From contig JAEZAS010000454.1 of assembly GCA_023430365.1 (NCBI GenBank), positions 1 to 11,886 on the forward strand: a stretch of 11,886 nucleotides of DNA, written 5' to 3'. Below the pieces are notes generated by a model. It saw only the letters and a list, made by a program, of their open reading frames with translations, searched no databases and was not told where the DNA came from. The translations under genes were made by a program, and so were the position numbers. Origin of the DNA: Planctomycetota bacterium. Its GTDB lineage: Bacteria > Planctomycetota > Planctomycetia > Pirellulales > Pirellulaceae. Below, one piece after another: positions 1 through 7,138 of the stretch (positions are counted from its first letter, which is position 1; each line of letters starts with the position of its first letter).

Positions 1-14
1 TTGCGAGACTTGCC

Positions 15-266
15 ATGCGTGTGTTGCGGAAATCGACCGTGCTTCGACTCGCCGCCTTGGTCACTGCGGTGACTCTCTCGGTGGGAGGCTCCCATTACAT
101 GGCGCAAGAAGTCGAGCGCTATGCGGATCGCTATCCGGAGCTGCTCGAAGAGACCCAGCCCATCCTCTCCGCTCGCGACGGAATCCCGTGGCAGAATTGG
201 GACATCGAGGCTGACGAGCCGTCCCCGCCGCCTGCGCTCCTCGTCTCAACAACGAATCCGAAGTAA
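15..266 (+). CDS. Small hypothetical protein with N-terminal membrane/signal segment
   Basis: An 83-residue reading frame of unrecognised family. It starts with a basic stretch (MRVLRKS) followed by a hydrophobic segment at about residues 9-25, so it is probably exported or anchored by one helix. The rest is acidic, with a proline-rich patch near residues 68-74 (PSPPPA). The frame is open back to the window edge (no in-frame stop in bases 3-14) and only a weak GAGA-type site precedes the ATG, so this could be the tail of a longer gene. It converges on the YihY-family gene with a gap of about 50 nt. No function can be assigned. Confidence 0.45.
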   Translation: MRVLRKSTVLRLAALVTAVTLSVGGSHYMAQEVERYADRYPELLEETQPILSARDGIPWQNWDIEADEPSPPPALLVSTTNPK

Positions 267-315
267 ATCCCAGCCGTCGTTTGTCGATGATGGCGGTGAG
301 GCGGCGCGAGGGTGT

Positions 316-1203
316 CTACGAAGCGGCTGGCTCAGGCTCCGACGTTGCTTTTTGGCGGGACCGTGAGCCGTGCCGTACGGCATACACATGGGCCAGCTCG
401 GCCCCAAAGAACATGATCTGGGCCGAGTAGTAGACCCACACGATCAGCACCACTATCGATCCCGCCGCGCCATAGCCGGAGGCGAGGCTGCTCTTGCCGA
501 TGTAGATGCCGATCAGGAACTTGCCGATCGTGAAGAGGAGCGAAGTCAGAATTGCCCCAATCCATACGTCGCGCCAGGCAATCGACGTGTCGGGAAGGAC
601 CTTGAAAATCAGGGCGAACAGCACCGTCACGATGATGAACGACGTGAGCGTGTTGGCGGTCTGCAGCCACGCTTCCAGGCCGGGGAAAATTTCGCTCAGG
701 TACTCTCCGGCGCCGGCGATGACGGCGCTGAGCACCAGAGAGGCAAGCAGCAAGAATCCGATCACCAGCACCATCGCAAACGAGAGGAACCGGCCCCAGA
801 CCAGGTTCCAGATGCCGCTGGACTCCTTGGGAGGCACGTCCCAGATGCGGTTCAGCGTGGCCTGCAGTTGCAAGAACACCCCCGAAGCGCCAAACAGCAA
901 CGTGCCGATGCCCACCACGGTGGCCAGGATGCCGGAATCGGGGCGGTGCGCGTTTTCGATCATCGTTTCCGTCGCCTTGGCCCCCTCGCGGCCCACCAGA
1001 TCCTTGATCTGATCGTTCAGCTCGCCGCGAGCGGCCTCCTCGCCGAAAAACAGAGCGGCGATGGCAATGGCGATCATCAGCAGCGGCGCTAGCGAGAGCA
1101 GGCTGTAGAACGCCAGGGCGGCGCCCTGCTGGGGCGCCTCGTCTTCGAGCCAGTCACTCGCTGCCTCCCGCAGCATGCTGAACGCTTCACGCAAGAAATT
1201 CAC
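316..1203 (-). CDS. YihY/virulence factor BrkB family membrane protein
   Basis: A polytopic inner-membrane protein of 295 residues, a usual length for the YihY/BrkB family. The family hallmark GAALAFYSLLSLAPLL lies near residues 27-42. Further helices fall at about 93-113, 140-165, 187-202, 214-235 and 247-272, with the conserved late segments FKVLPDT (200-206) and ASGYGAAGSIVVLIVWVYYSAQI (family-typical, 241-263). The C-terminus is a short polar tail. Once annotated as ribonuclease BN, the family is no longer regarded as an RNase; its transport role is unsettled. I prefer the GTG at 1203 because GAGG lies just upstream and the protein then begins with the usual amphipathic LREAF helix. The frame extends to a TTG at 1272, and an internal ATG at 1176 is also possible. 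It is the last gene of the minus-strand cluster, 128 nt after the GT2 gene. Confidence 0.9.
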   Translation of the reverse strand: MNFLREAFSMLREAASDWLEDEAPQQGAALAFYSLLSLAPLLMIAIAIAALFFGEEAARGELNDQIKDLVGREGAKATETMIENAHRPDSGILATVVGIGTLLFGASGVFLQLQATLNRIWDVPPKESSGIWNLVWGRFLSFAMVLVIGFLLLASLVLSAVIAGAGEYLSEIFPGLEAWLQTANTLTSFIIVTVLFALIFKVLPDTSIAWRDVWIGAILTSLLFTIGKFLIGIYIGKSSLASGYGAAGSIVVLIVWVYYSAQIMFFGAELAHVYAVRHGSRSRQKATSEPEPAAS

Positions 1204-1331
1204 GGCGACCTCAGCTTCCGTGGGACGACGGATCCAAAAACAGCGGACGATCAAGCCGAATATCGCGTGCAATCAGCATGCCGTCCATGGCTGGCGCGAG
1301 CGGGAGCCGGCGCAGCGGAACTGCTCCGCTC

Positions 1332-2216
1332 TCAATCGCGTCGGCCGTAGCGCGCGATGCAGTAGAGGGCGTTGAACAGGTCGCGGATGCCGATTTTTTT
1401 TCCCTCGGCATAGGTGCGGGCCGCGTAGCGGATCGGGCGTTCGCAGATCCGATACTTGCGCCGCGCGATCTTGGCCGTTACTTCGGGTTCGAAGCCAAAG
1501 CGGTTCTGCTGGATTTCGAAGCTGTGCAGCACCTCGCGGCGGAAGGCCTTGTAGCAGGTCTCCATATCGCTCAGTTGCAGACCGGTCGTGACGTTGGAGG
1601 CCCAGGTCAACAGCCGATTGCCCGTGCGGTGGACCCAGGAGCGGTCCTGATACTCGTTCTCGAGGAACCGCGAGCCATAGACCACATCGGCGGTTCCTTC
1701 GATGATCGGCTGGAGGAGCCCGAGGATGTCGCGCGGGTCGTACTCGAGATCGGCGTCTTGCACGACGACGACGTCGCCGGTCGCCCGGCGGAAAGCGGTC
1801 CGCAGCGCCGCTCCCTTCCCCTCGTTGCGCGGCTTGGTGACGACGTGCGCCTTGCCTGCCGCTTCGCACTGCGTCAGGATCTTGGCGGTGCCGTCGGTGC
1901 TGCCGTCGTCGACGACGATCACCTCTTTGGCCACAGGAATTGCATTCACACGATCGATCACCTGTCCGATCGTGCGCGCCTCGTTGTAGACCGGAATGAC
2001 GATCGTCAGCCTGAAGTCAGCCGGAATATCGAAGTCGAGGGACGAGGTATCCTGACCAGTCGGCGATTCGAGCATGGCGGTCAATTCTTCGAGATAGTCG
2101 AGCGTGGCTTCAACGCGATAGGGCGTATCCGGTTCTTCTTGCCCGAGATGCAGGTCGGGCAGGACGTCGGTGGTCGTGGCTAGGTCGGGCATGGTAGTAA
2201 TGGTTTGGTGTGTCAT
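1332..2216 (-). CDS. Family 2 glycosyltransferase, dolichyl/polyprenyl-phosphate sugar synthase type
   Basis: A GT-A fold nucleotide-sugar transferase of about 294 residues. Visible motifs, counted from the ATG at 2216: IVIPVYNE at 72-79, EVIVVDDGSTDGT at 98-110, NEGKGAALRTAF at 131-142, and QDADLEYDP near 153-161, whose DAD is the metal and nucleotide-binding DXD. Later come YGSRF, METCYKAFRREVL and RFGFEPEVTAKIARR. This set is characteristic of DPM1-like enzymes that transfer a sugar from a nucleotide donor to a polyprenyl phosphate on the cytoplasmic face. There is no C-terminal membrane anchor, so it is DPM1-like rather than GtrB-like. About 65 residues precede the catalytic domain with no recognisable motif, which is unusual; another ATG at 2192 would shorten this, and the frame is open to a TTG at 2231. 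No clear Shine-Dalgarno is seen. It lies 24 nt after the GT-C-like gene, suggesting cotranscription. Confidence 0.9.
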   Translation of the reverse strand: MTHQTITTMPDLATTTDVLPDLHLGQEEPDTPYRVEATLDYLEELTAMLESPTGQDTSSLDFDIPADFRLTIVIPVYNEARTIGQVIDRVNAIPVAKEVIVVDDGSTDGTAKILTQCEAAGKAHVVTKPRNEGKGAALRTAFRRATGDVVVVQDADLEYDPRDILGLLQPIIEGTADVVYGSRFLENEYQDRSWVHRTGNRLLTWASNVTTGLQLSDMETCYKAFRREVLHSFEIQQNRFGFEPEVTAKIARRKYRICERPIRYAARTYAEGKKIGIRDLFNALYCIARYGRRD

Positions 2217-2240
2217 GGCGAGGGACGGCAAGCGGCTGAA

Positions 2241-4013
2241 TTAACGCTGGACGAACCGCGTGTTGGCTGACGGATTGGTGCGGGGGACGTAAGCGGGAAT
2301 CGCCGGCCAAGGGGTAAAGGCCGTTTGCGGAGCGTCGCCCACCTCGCGCTCGTCGGGCGGGATGAAGTCACGACTCTCGGGATTGGCGTACTTGGTCGCG
2401 CGGCCCCAAAGCTGAGCGAGTGAATCCTGGTAGAGCAGCACCCAGGCGTCCCCCTGCCCCTCCATCACCTCCACAGCCGGCTGCTGGGCCCGGGAGATGA
2501 GGACGAGGTCCGGCATGCCGGAGCTGAGAACTTGCGTGGGATCGTACGGCCCGCTGGCTGGGTCGCGATAGCGCATCCGCGAGTCGGGCGGACCGAGGAT
2601 GAAGTCGAAATGCTCGTCGAGCATCGCCTGCGAGTAGCTTGTGCGGCAGCGGCCGTCGACGTGGATGCGAACCCCCGGCTGACCGGGCTCGCGGGCCCCA
2701 ATAGCGGCGAGGGCGTACTGCGCCCAGTTGAATGTGACGACCATCCGCCCCTGCAATCCCTGGCGAGCGACGTAGTCGATCGCCGCCACGGGGAACGTCG
2801 AGTGATCGACTTGCAGCGTCAGCAACTTGCGGCCGAGTTGCACGCCGCAAATGGCGATTGCCAGGACCAGGCCGGCCGCGAAGGCGATTCGGCTGCGACG
2901 ACCGAGGTTGTTGGTGATCGATTCGTCCGCCGAGCCGGCGCCGAACCGTTCGAGCAGCGATTGCAGCGGTCCGCCGAGCCAGAAGCCCGCCGCGATCGCG
3001 AAGAACGCCATGTGGCGATGGTGCTCCACCGCCTGCCAGCCAATCAGGGCCAGGATCACCGTCTGCGTAAAGTCCTTCGGCCGCTTGCTCAGGCAGAGCG
3101 TCGCGAGCCAGGTGGCGCCGAGGAGCAGGAACGGCAGCGTATGGGGATCGAGCAAGTCGGGCCGCCGCCACTCGAGAATCTCGGGGCGCGGCACATGCAG
3201 GTCGTGGTACAACCACTCGTGGAAGTGGTAGCCGTAGGGATTCATGAAGGTAGCCAGCACCGCCACGGTCGCCATCAAGGCGAACCGGCGGAGCAAACCG
3301 AACGACTCCCGCCCCCGCTGCGAAAACACTTCAAGGCCGCGCAGGCCCAGGTAAGCGATGTAAACGCACAGCCCGGCGAGGAACCCGCCGTGCGAATTGG
3401 TCCAGATCACCATCAGCACCGGCACGAGCCACAGGTAGCGCATCCGCCGGCTGTCGTAGGTCAGTTTCGTTTCTTCTGATTCTTCGGAACTCTTGCCTGG
3501 CCAGCGCAAATGCCAGGCGCCGGCCCAGCCTTGGAAGCAGAAGTTCAGCAGCGCCAGGAGCAGCGCAAAACTGACGTACGAGATCAGTTGCGGACGCAGC
3601 ATCCAGTGCCGGCCGAGAGCCGCGGCCACAAGCAGCATCAAGGCGCTGGCGGCGACGATGCCCGCGTCCTGTTTCCGGGCCGCCCGGCCAACGAGCAGGA
3701 TCACGCCGAGGCCCAGCAGGGCTTTCATCACCAACAGGCCGACGCCGCCGATTGTGTCGTTCACGGCGGCCAGGCCAAGCTCCGCCAAAATCTCGTGGTT
3801 CACCCAGGGATATTCCTGGGCGCGATAGGAGTAAGTGGTGGTGGCCGGCAAACCGTCGCGGAGGGCGTCGCGGCCATATTGAACGTGTCCCCAGAGGTCC
3901 GGATCGGCGACGTTCAACGACATCGCCACGGCGCAGGCCAGCACGACGGCGACAATCACGCCGCGGTCGAACCATCGGGCAAACGGAATCGTGGCTGGTT
4001 GCAGGGCAGTCAT
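2241..4013 (-). CDS. Multi-pass membrane protein, GT-C glycosyltransferase-like
   Basis: A 590-residue protein with many hydrophobic segments from about residue 17 to 415, then a soluble C-terminal part. The first predicted periplasmic loop has VADPDLWGHVQYG (35-47) and YPWVNHEIL (68-76). An acidic DxD pair in the first loop after helix 1, plus aromatic/His motifs, is how many lipid-phosphate-sugar-dependent GT-C enzymes look. RPQLISY, IWTNSHGGFLAG, FMNPYGYHFHEWL and EHHRHMAFFAI are further polar islands next to helices. The C-terminal part (about 430-590) is unrecognised. The open frame runs on to 4595, but the extra part lies antisense to the DUF1579 gene and is polar and irregular, so I start at the ATG just before FARWFDRGVIVAVVL; an ATG at 4055 would add 14 residues. 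The adjacent GT2 gene supports a role in glycan assembly. The glycosyltransferase assignment is inference; the membrane topology is clear. Confidence 0.75.
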   Translation of the reverse strand: MTALQPATIPFARWFDRGVIVAVVLACAVAMSLNVADPDLWGHVQYGRDALRDGLPATTTYSYRAQEYPWVNHEILAELGLAAVNDTIGGVGLLVMKALLGLGVILLVGRAARKQDAGIVAASALMLLVAAALGRHWMLRPQLISYVSFALLLALLNFCFQGWAGAWHLRWPGKSSEESEETKLTYDSRRMRYLWLVPVLMVIWTNSHGGFLAGLCVYIAYLGLRGLEVFSQRGRESFGLLRRFALMATVAVLATFMNPYGYHFHEWLYHDLHVPRPEILEWRRPDLLDPHTLPFLLLGATWLATLCLSKRPKDFTQTVILALIGWQAVEHHRHMAFFAIAAGFWLGGPLQSLLERFGAGSADESITNNLGRRSRIAFAAGLVLAIAICGVQLGRKLLTLQVDHSTFPVAAIDYVARQGLQGRMVVTFNWAQYALAAIGAREPGQPGVRIHVDGRCRTSYSQAMLDEHFDFILGPPDSRMRYRDPASGPYDPTQVLSSGMPDLVLISRAQQPAVEVMEGQGDAWVLLYQDSLAQLWGRATKYANPESRDFIPPDEREVGDAPQTAFTPWPAIPAYVPRTNPSANTRFVQR

Positions 4014-4229
4014 GGGAGCACGAATGGGAGCGGAGGGATGCGGAAGGAGACCCATGGTCCGCGGAAATATAGGTCGCCGAGCGCGCGCACGACTTCCCAT
4101 CCATGCCGGTTGTTCCGATCGCAGCGGTCGAGCGACTAATTCCGTGCTCGCCAACTTGACGCAGGCGCTGCAAACGGTCTGATGAGCGGAATCGACGCCT
4201 TGTCTCTCACTCTTTCGGAGGTCTCTCCC

Positions 4230-4760
4230 ATGCGAATGGTTGCTCTCGTTACCGGTCTGGTGGTCGCTGCGCTCGCAGGCGGCCGTGTCGCCGACGCTCA
4301 GGAATTGGTCCAGCCGACCGAGGCCCATAAGGGGCTTAAGGCGATGGAAGGATCGTGGGACGCGACGATGAAGATGGAGGGGGCCGAATTCCCCGGCGAG
4401 ATGAACGCCAAATTGGAATGCGGCGGCCTCTGGCTCGTGAGCGAGTACAAGACCGACTTTGGCGGAGTGAAGTTCAGCGGCCGTGGGCTGGACGGTTACG
4501 ACACGAAGAAGAAAAAGTTCGTCTCCGTCTGGGTCGACTCGATGACAACCGCCCCGATGATCCTCGAGGGGGACTACGACGCGGACAAGAAGCAACTCGT
4601 CATGACCGGCAATTCACAGAACGAAGCCGGTAAGCCGATCAAGGTGAAGACGGTGTCCAAGAACGATGGCGAGGACCATCACGTGTTCGAGATGTTCGAA
4701 GTGAAGGACGACGGCACGGAGAAGTCGATGTTCACGATCGACTACAAGCGGAAGAAGTGA
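4230..4760 (+). CDS. DUF1579 family secreted protein
   Basis: A 176-residue protein with a signal peptide (hydrophobic about 4-17, probable cleavage after VADA at residue 23) and a single DUF1579 domain. Family signatures are KGLKAMEGSWDATMKM (34-49), an LECGGLWLVSEYKTDF strand pair, FSGRGLDGYDTKKKKFVSVWVDS, and GDYDADKKQLVMTG. DUF1579 proteins form lipocalin-like or START-like beta barrels with no established enzymatic function, so the role is unknown; export to the periplasm is inferred. The start is well fixed: GGAGG at 4217-4221 is 8 nt before the ATG, whereas the longer frame from 4182 has no such site and would put 16 polar residues before the signal peptide. It is transcribed divergently from the glycosyltransferase cluster and converges on the histidine kinase gene. 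Confidence 0.9.
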   Translation: MRMVALVTGLVVAALAGGRVADAQELVQPTEAHKGLKAMEGSWDATMKMEGAEFPGEMNAKLECGGLWLVSEYKTDFGGVKFSGRGLDGYDTKKKKFVSVWVDSMTTAPMILEGDYDADKKQLVMTGNSQNEAGKPIKVKTVSKNDGEDHHVFEMFEVKDDGTEKSMFTIDYKRKK

Positions 4761-4774
4761 GCCGCCGAGGACAC

Positions 4775-4790
4775 GAGCGCGGCGGCGCTC
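4775..4790. terminator. Short GC hairpin between convergent genes
   Basis: A perfect 6-bp stem (GAGCGC and GCGCTC) with a 4-nt loop, 14 nt after the DUF1579 stop codon and overlapping the stop codon of the convergent histidine kinase gene. There is no T-run on either side, so if it acts in termination it is not a canonical intrinsic terminator. The stem is short enough to be chance in GC-rich DNA. Confidence 0.3.
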
Positions 4791-5484
4791 AATCCGCGTC
4801 GTTCTCTTCCAGGGGCAGAGCGAACTCGACGGTCGTCCCCTGCCCCGGCGAACTGGTGATGCTGGCGGCGCCGCCGAGCAAGGCGGCCCGCTCGCGGATG
4901 CCTTTCAGGCCGTAGTGTCCCGGCCTGGTCGTTAGTGGGTCGAAGCCGATGCCCCAATCGCGAATCGTCGCCACCAGCTTGCCTTCGTGCTCGCGGAGCG
5001 ACAGCTCACAGCGGGGAGATTGGCTGTGGCGCCAGACGTTCGTTAACGCTTCGCGGATTACACGCAGCAAAGTCGCGCGGGCGGCGCTGCTCAGGCGGGG
5101 TTCGACGAGCGGCTCGATGAAATCGATCTGCAGGCCATGATCGGCCCGCTCGCGGTCGATGAGCGAACGAACGGCAGCCACGAGGCTGGCGACTTGCGGC
5201 AGCGGCGTGTCGAGCCCTGCGATCAGGCGACGGGCCTCGGCGATCGCTTCGCGCACCAACTGCATGCCCCGCTCGACATTTTGCAGCCCTTCGGGGCAAG
5301 AATAGGTGGCGTCCCGCTTGGCCGCCTCCAGGAACATGATCGCTCCGGCCAGGTCCTGCACCAGGCCGTCGTGGATCTCGTAGCCGATCAGCTGCAGCCG
5401 CTGCTCGGCTTCGACGAGCTTGCGCTGCAAGTCGCTCACACCGCCGTTCGGATTGTCGCTTTCGTTCGTGGGCATAGACCCCAT
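4789..5484 (-). CDS. Soluble NarL-type (HisKA_3) sensor histidine kinase lacking an input domain
   Basis: A 231-residue protein consisting almost only of the kinase core. A short coiled region (VSDLQRKLVEAEQRLQLIG, about 16-34) leads into the HisKA_3 dimerisation box YEIHDGLVQDLAGAIMFLEAA, with the phosphoacceptor His at residue 38. An HATPase_c domain follows: N-box REALTNVWRHS (about 144-154), DWGIGFD (176-182), YGLKGIRERAALLGG (191-205) and a PGQGTTVEFALP end. This architecture phosphorylates NarL/FixJ-type response regulators. No transmembrane, PAS or GAF region is present and no response regulator lies in the window, so its input must come from a partner or from the coiled region. Two in-frame ATGs, 5484 and 5475, are possible; a GGGG lies a few bases before the second. 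It follows xylA on the same strand after 113 nt and may be cotranscribed with it. Confidence 0.9.
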   Translation of the reverse strand: MGSMPTNESDNPNGGVSDLQRKLVEAEQRLQLIGYEIHDGLVQDLAGAIMFLEAAKRDATYSCPEGLQNVERGMQLVREAIAEARRLIAGLDTPLPQVASLVAAVRSLIDRERADHGLQIDFIEPLVEPRLSSAARATLLRVIREALTNVWRHSQSPRCELSLREHEGKLVATIRDWGIGFDPLTTRPGHYGLKGIRERAALLGGAASITSSPGQGTTVEFALPLEENDAD

Positions 5485-5514
5485 TCTACGCTGCGAAAGG
5501 ACGCTTCATCGGTT

Positions 5515-5535
5515 CCCTCTCCCGGCGGGAGAGGG
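5515..5535. repeat. Perfect 9-bp-stem inverted repeat in the xylA-kinase gap
   Basis: CCCTCTCCC and GGGAGAGGG separated by GGC form a perfect 9-bp stem with a 3-nt loop. It lies 31 nt upstream of the kinase ATG and 62 nt beyond the xylA stop. With no T-run it may be a processing or attenuation hairpin, or a REP-like intergenic element. The strength of the stem is seen directly; its function is inference. Confidence 0.6.
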
Positions 5536-5575
5536 GGACGATGGGGAGCGTTTTTCGCGGGGCTGCTGGACGGTC

Positions 5576-5600
5576 AAGCCGGAGGCTTAACCTACGGTTA
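5576..5600. repeat. Two overlapping small hairpins at the xylA stop codon
   Basis: AAGCC-gga-GGCTT (5576-5588) is immediately followed by TAACC-tac-GGTTA (5588-5600), two 5-bp stems with 3-nt loops sharing one base. The second contains the TAA stop codon of xylA. The arrangement resembles short dispersed palindromic repeats found at gene ends and might also affect transcript ends. No T-run follows. Confidence 0.45.
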
Positions 5601-6905
5601 GAGGTAGCGGTTGAAGAGGTTTTCGAGGTATTCTTGCCGGCCGCTTTGCAGCTTCGGTTCGCCCGACTTGAGGGCGTGGGCCTCGAGCTTCTTGAAGTCG
5701 CACTTGCCGGCTTCCACCTCGGCGCCGATGCCGCTGTCCCAGGTGCTGTAGCGCTGCTGGACGAACTTGTCGAACTCCCCTTCGGCGCGAATCGCCGCGG
5801 CGATCTTCAGGCCGCGGGCAAAGGTGTCCATGCCGCCGATGTGGGCGTAGAACAGGTCGATCGGCTCGAAACTCTCGCGGCGGACCTTGGCGTCGAAATT
5901 CACGCCGCCCGGCGCCAGGCCATACTTCAGCAGCATGAGCATGATCTCGGTCGTCAGGTAGTAGTTTGTCGGGAACTGGTCGGTGTCCCAGCCGAGGAGC
6001 ACGTCCCCCGTGTTGGCGTCGATCGAACCGAGCGCCCCGGCCGAACCGGCGACGTCGAGTTCGTGCATCATCGAATGGCCGGCGAGCGTGGCGTGGTTGG
6101 TTTCCAGGTTGAGCTTGAAGTGCGGCAGCAGGTCGTACTGACGCAGGAAGTTGAGACACGCGGCGGCGTCGCTGTCGTACTGGTGCTTGGTCGGCTCCTT
6201 GGGCTTCGGCTCGATGAGGAATTGGCCGGTGAAGCCGATCTCCTTGGCGTAGGCGACTGCCATGTGGAAGAAGCGGGCCAGGTGATCGAGCTCACGCTTC
6301 ATGTCGGTGTTGAGCAGGTTCTGATAGCCTTCGCGGCCTCCCCAGAACACATAGTTCACGCCGCCGAGTTCCTTGGTGATCTCCAGACACTTCTTCACCT
6401 GCGACGCGGCATAGGCGTAAACATCGGCGCTCGGGCTGGTCGCTGCGCCGTGCATGTAGCGCGGGTGGCTGAACAGGTTGGCGGTGCCCCAGAGGAGCTG
6501 GATGCCGGTGCGCTCCTGCTCTTCCTTGAGGATCTTGGCCACTGCGTCGAAGCTCCTGTTCGATTCGGCCAGCGTGGCCCCTTCGGGAGCGACGTCGCGG
6601 TCGTGGAAGGCGTAGTACGGAGCGCCGAGCTTTTCGATCAGCTCGAAGGCGACCTTCACCCGCTTCTGGGCGTTCTCCACGGTGGGGCTGCCGTCGTCCC
6701 AGGGGCGGTGCATCGTTCCTGCGCCGAACGGATCGCTGCCGGTGCCGCGGAACGTGTGCCAGTAGACGATCGAGAAGCGCAGGTGCTCCTTCATCGTCTT
6801 GCCTTCGATCACCTCGTCGGGGTTGTACCAACGGAACGCGAGCGGATTCTTCGACTGCGGACCTTCGTACTGGATCTTCGAAACCTCGGGAAACGCAGCA
6901 GCCAT
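5598..6905 (-). CDS. xylA: Xylose isomerase
   Basis: Converts D-xylose to D-xylulose (EC 5.3.1.5; the family also interconverts glucose and fructose) in the cytoplasm, first step of the isomerase route of xylose use. The 435-residue protein is close in length and residue numbering to E. coli XylA and is a group II type with the longer N-terminus (KIQYEGPQSKNPLAFRWYNP). Catalytic His101 and Asp104 are in AFHDRDVAPEG. Metal ligands are Glu232 (IEPKPKEPTKHQYD), Glu268 and His271 (NLETNHATLAGHS), Asp296 (GSIDANTGD), Asp307 and Asp309 (GWDTDQFP) and Asp338 (VNFDAK). LLWGTANLFSHPRY and WGGREGYQNLLNTD are also intact, so the enzyme should be active. The frame extends to 7001, but the ATG at 6905 matches the family start and has AGGTG upstream. 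No xylulokinase, transporter or XylR regulator is in view. Confidence 0.97.
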   Translation of the reverse strand: MAAAFPEVSKIQYEGPQSKNPLAFRWYNPDEVIEGKTMKEHLRFSIVYWHTFRGTGSDPFGAGTMHRPWDDGSPTVENAQKRVKVAFELIEKLGAPYYAFHDRDVAPEGATLAESNRSFDAVAKILKEEQERTGIQLLWGTANLFSHPRYMHGAATSPSADVYAYAASQVKKCLEITKELGGVNYVFWGGREGYQNLLNTDMKRELDHLARFFHMAVAYAKEIGFTGQFLIEPKPKEPTKHQYDSDAAACLNFLRQYDLLPHFKLNLETNHATLAGHSMMHELDVAGSAGALGSIDANTGDVLLGWDTDQFPTNYYLTTEIMLMLLKYGLAPGGVNFDAKVRRESFEPIDLFYAHIGGMDTFARGLKIAAAIRAEGEFDKFVQQRYSTWDSGIGAEVEAGKCDFKKLEAHALKSGEPKLQSGRQEYLENLFNRYL

Positions 6906-7042
6906 GAGCAAGTGCACCTGGAGAGGGGGTAAGCGGCAACGCAGCCGGAAACGGACAATCGATAAGCCGGCTATCGTCGCAAATCGGGGGCTGACTGGCA
7001 ATCGGCAACGAGCGTCGATGCGGCCAGGCGATGAAAGCAGGC

Positions 7043-7138
7043 CTCCAGCACCGAAGGGGCGTGCGGCTTGAAGGTGGAGGGTACCCCGTACTCAGTACTG
7101 AGTACTCAGTACGTGGAGGTCCGTGCTGAGAACTGACA
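7043..7138. repeat. Dispersed intergenic repeat, copy A, with GTACTSA heptamers
   Basis: This segment matches a second copy at 9358-9466. Shared blocks are AGGGGCGTGC, then GCTTGAA, GTGGAGGGTAC, GTGGAGGTCCGT or its variant, and TGAGAACTGACA. Between them lie tandem alternating heptamers GTACTCA/GTACTGA, which produce two overlapping perfect 18-bp palindromes (7088-7105 and 7095-7112). A further shared CGACTCGCCG follows both copies (7150-7159 here). It is non-coding and lies upstream of both xylA and the DUF1559 gene. Confidence 0.75.

Noticed and set aside
370..1092. Plus-strand frames opposite the YihY-family gene
   Set aside because: His/Gln/Arg-rich shadow composition; the minus-strand gene has clear family motifs.
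1278..2183. 301-residue plus-strand frame opposite the GT2 gene
   Set aside because: Antisense to conserved glycosyltransferase motifs; no recognisable domain.
4014..4595. N-terminal extension of the GT-C-like frame up to 4595
   Set aside because: It runs antisense through the well-supported DUF1579 gene and its ribosome binding site, and the added residues look random.
5541..6932. 463-residue plus-strand frame opposite xylA
   Set aside because: It lies antisense to a fully conserved xylose isomerase and arises from codon bias in GC-rich DNA; no domain motifs.
7081..7112. Heptamer array considered as a CRISPR or satellite array
   Set aside because: Units are 7 nt with no spacers, and the array is only four units long; it is better seen as the core of a dispersed repeat.
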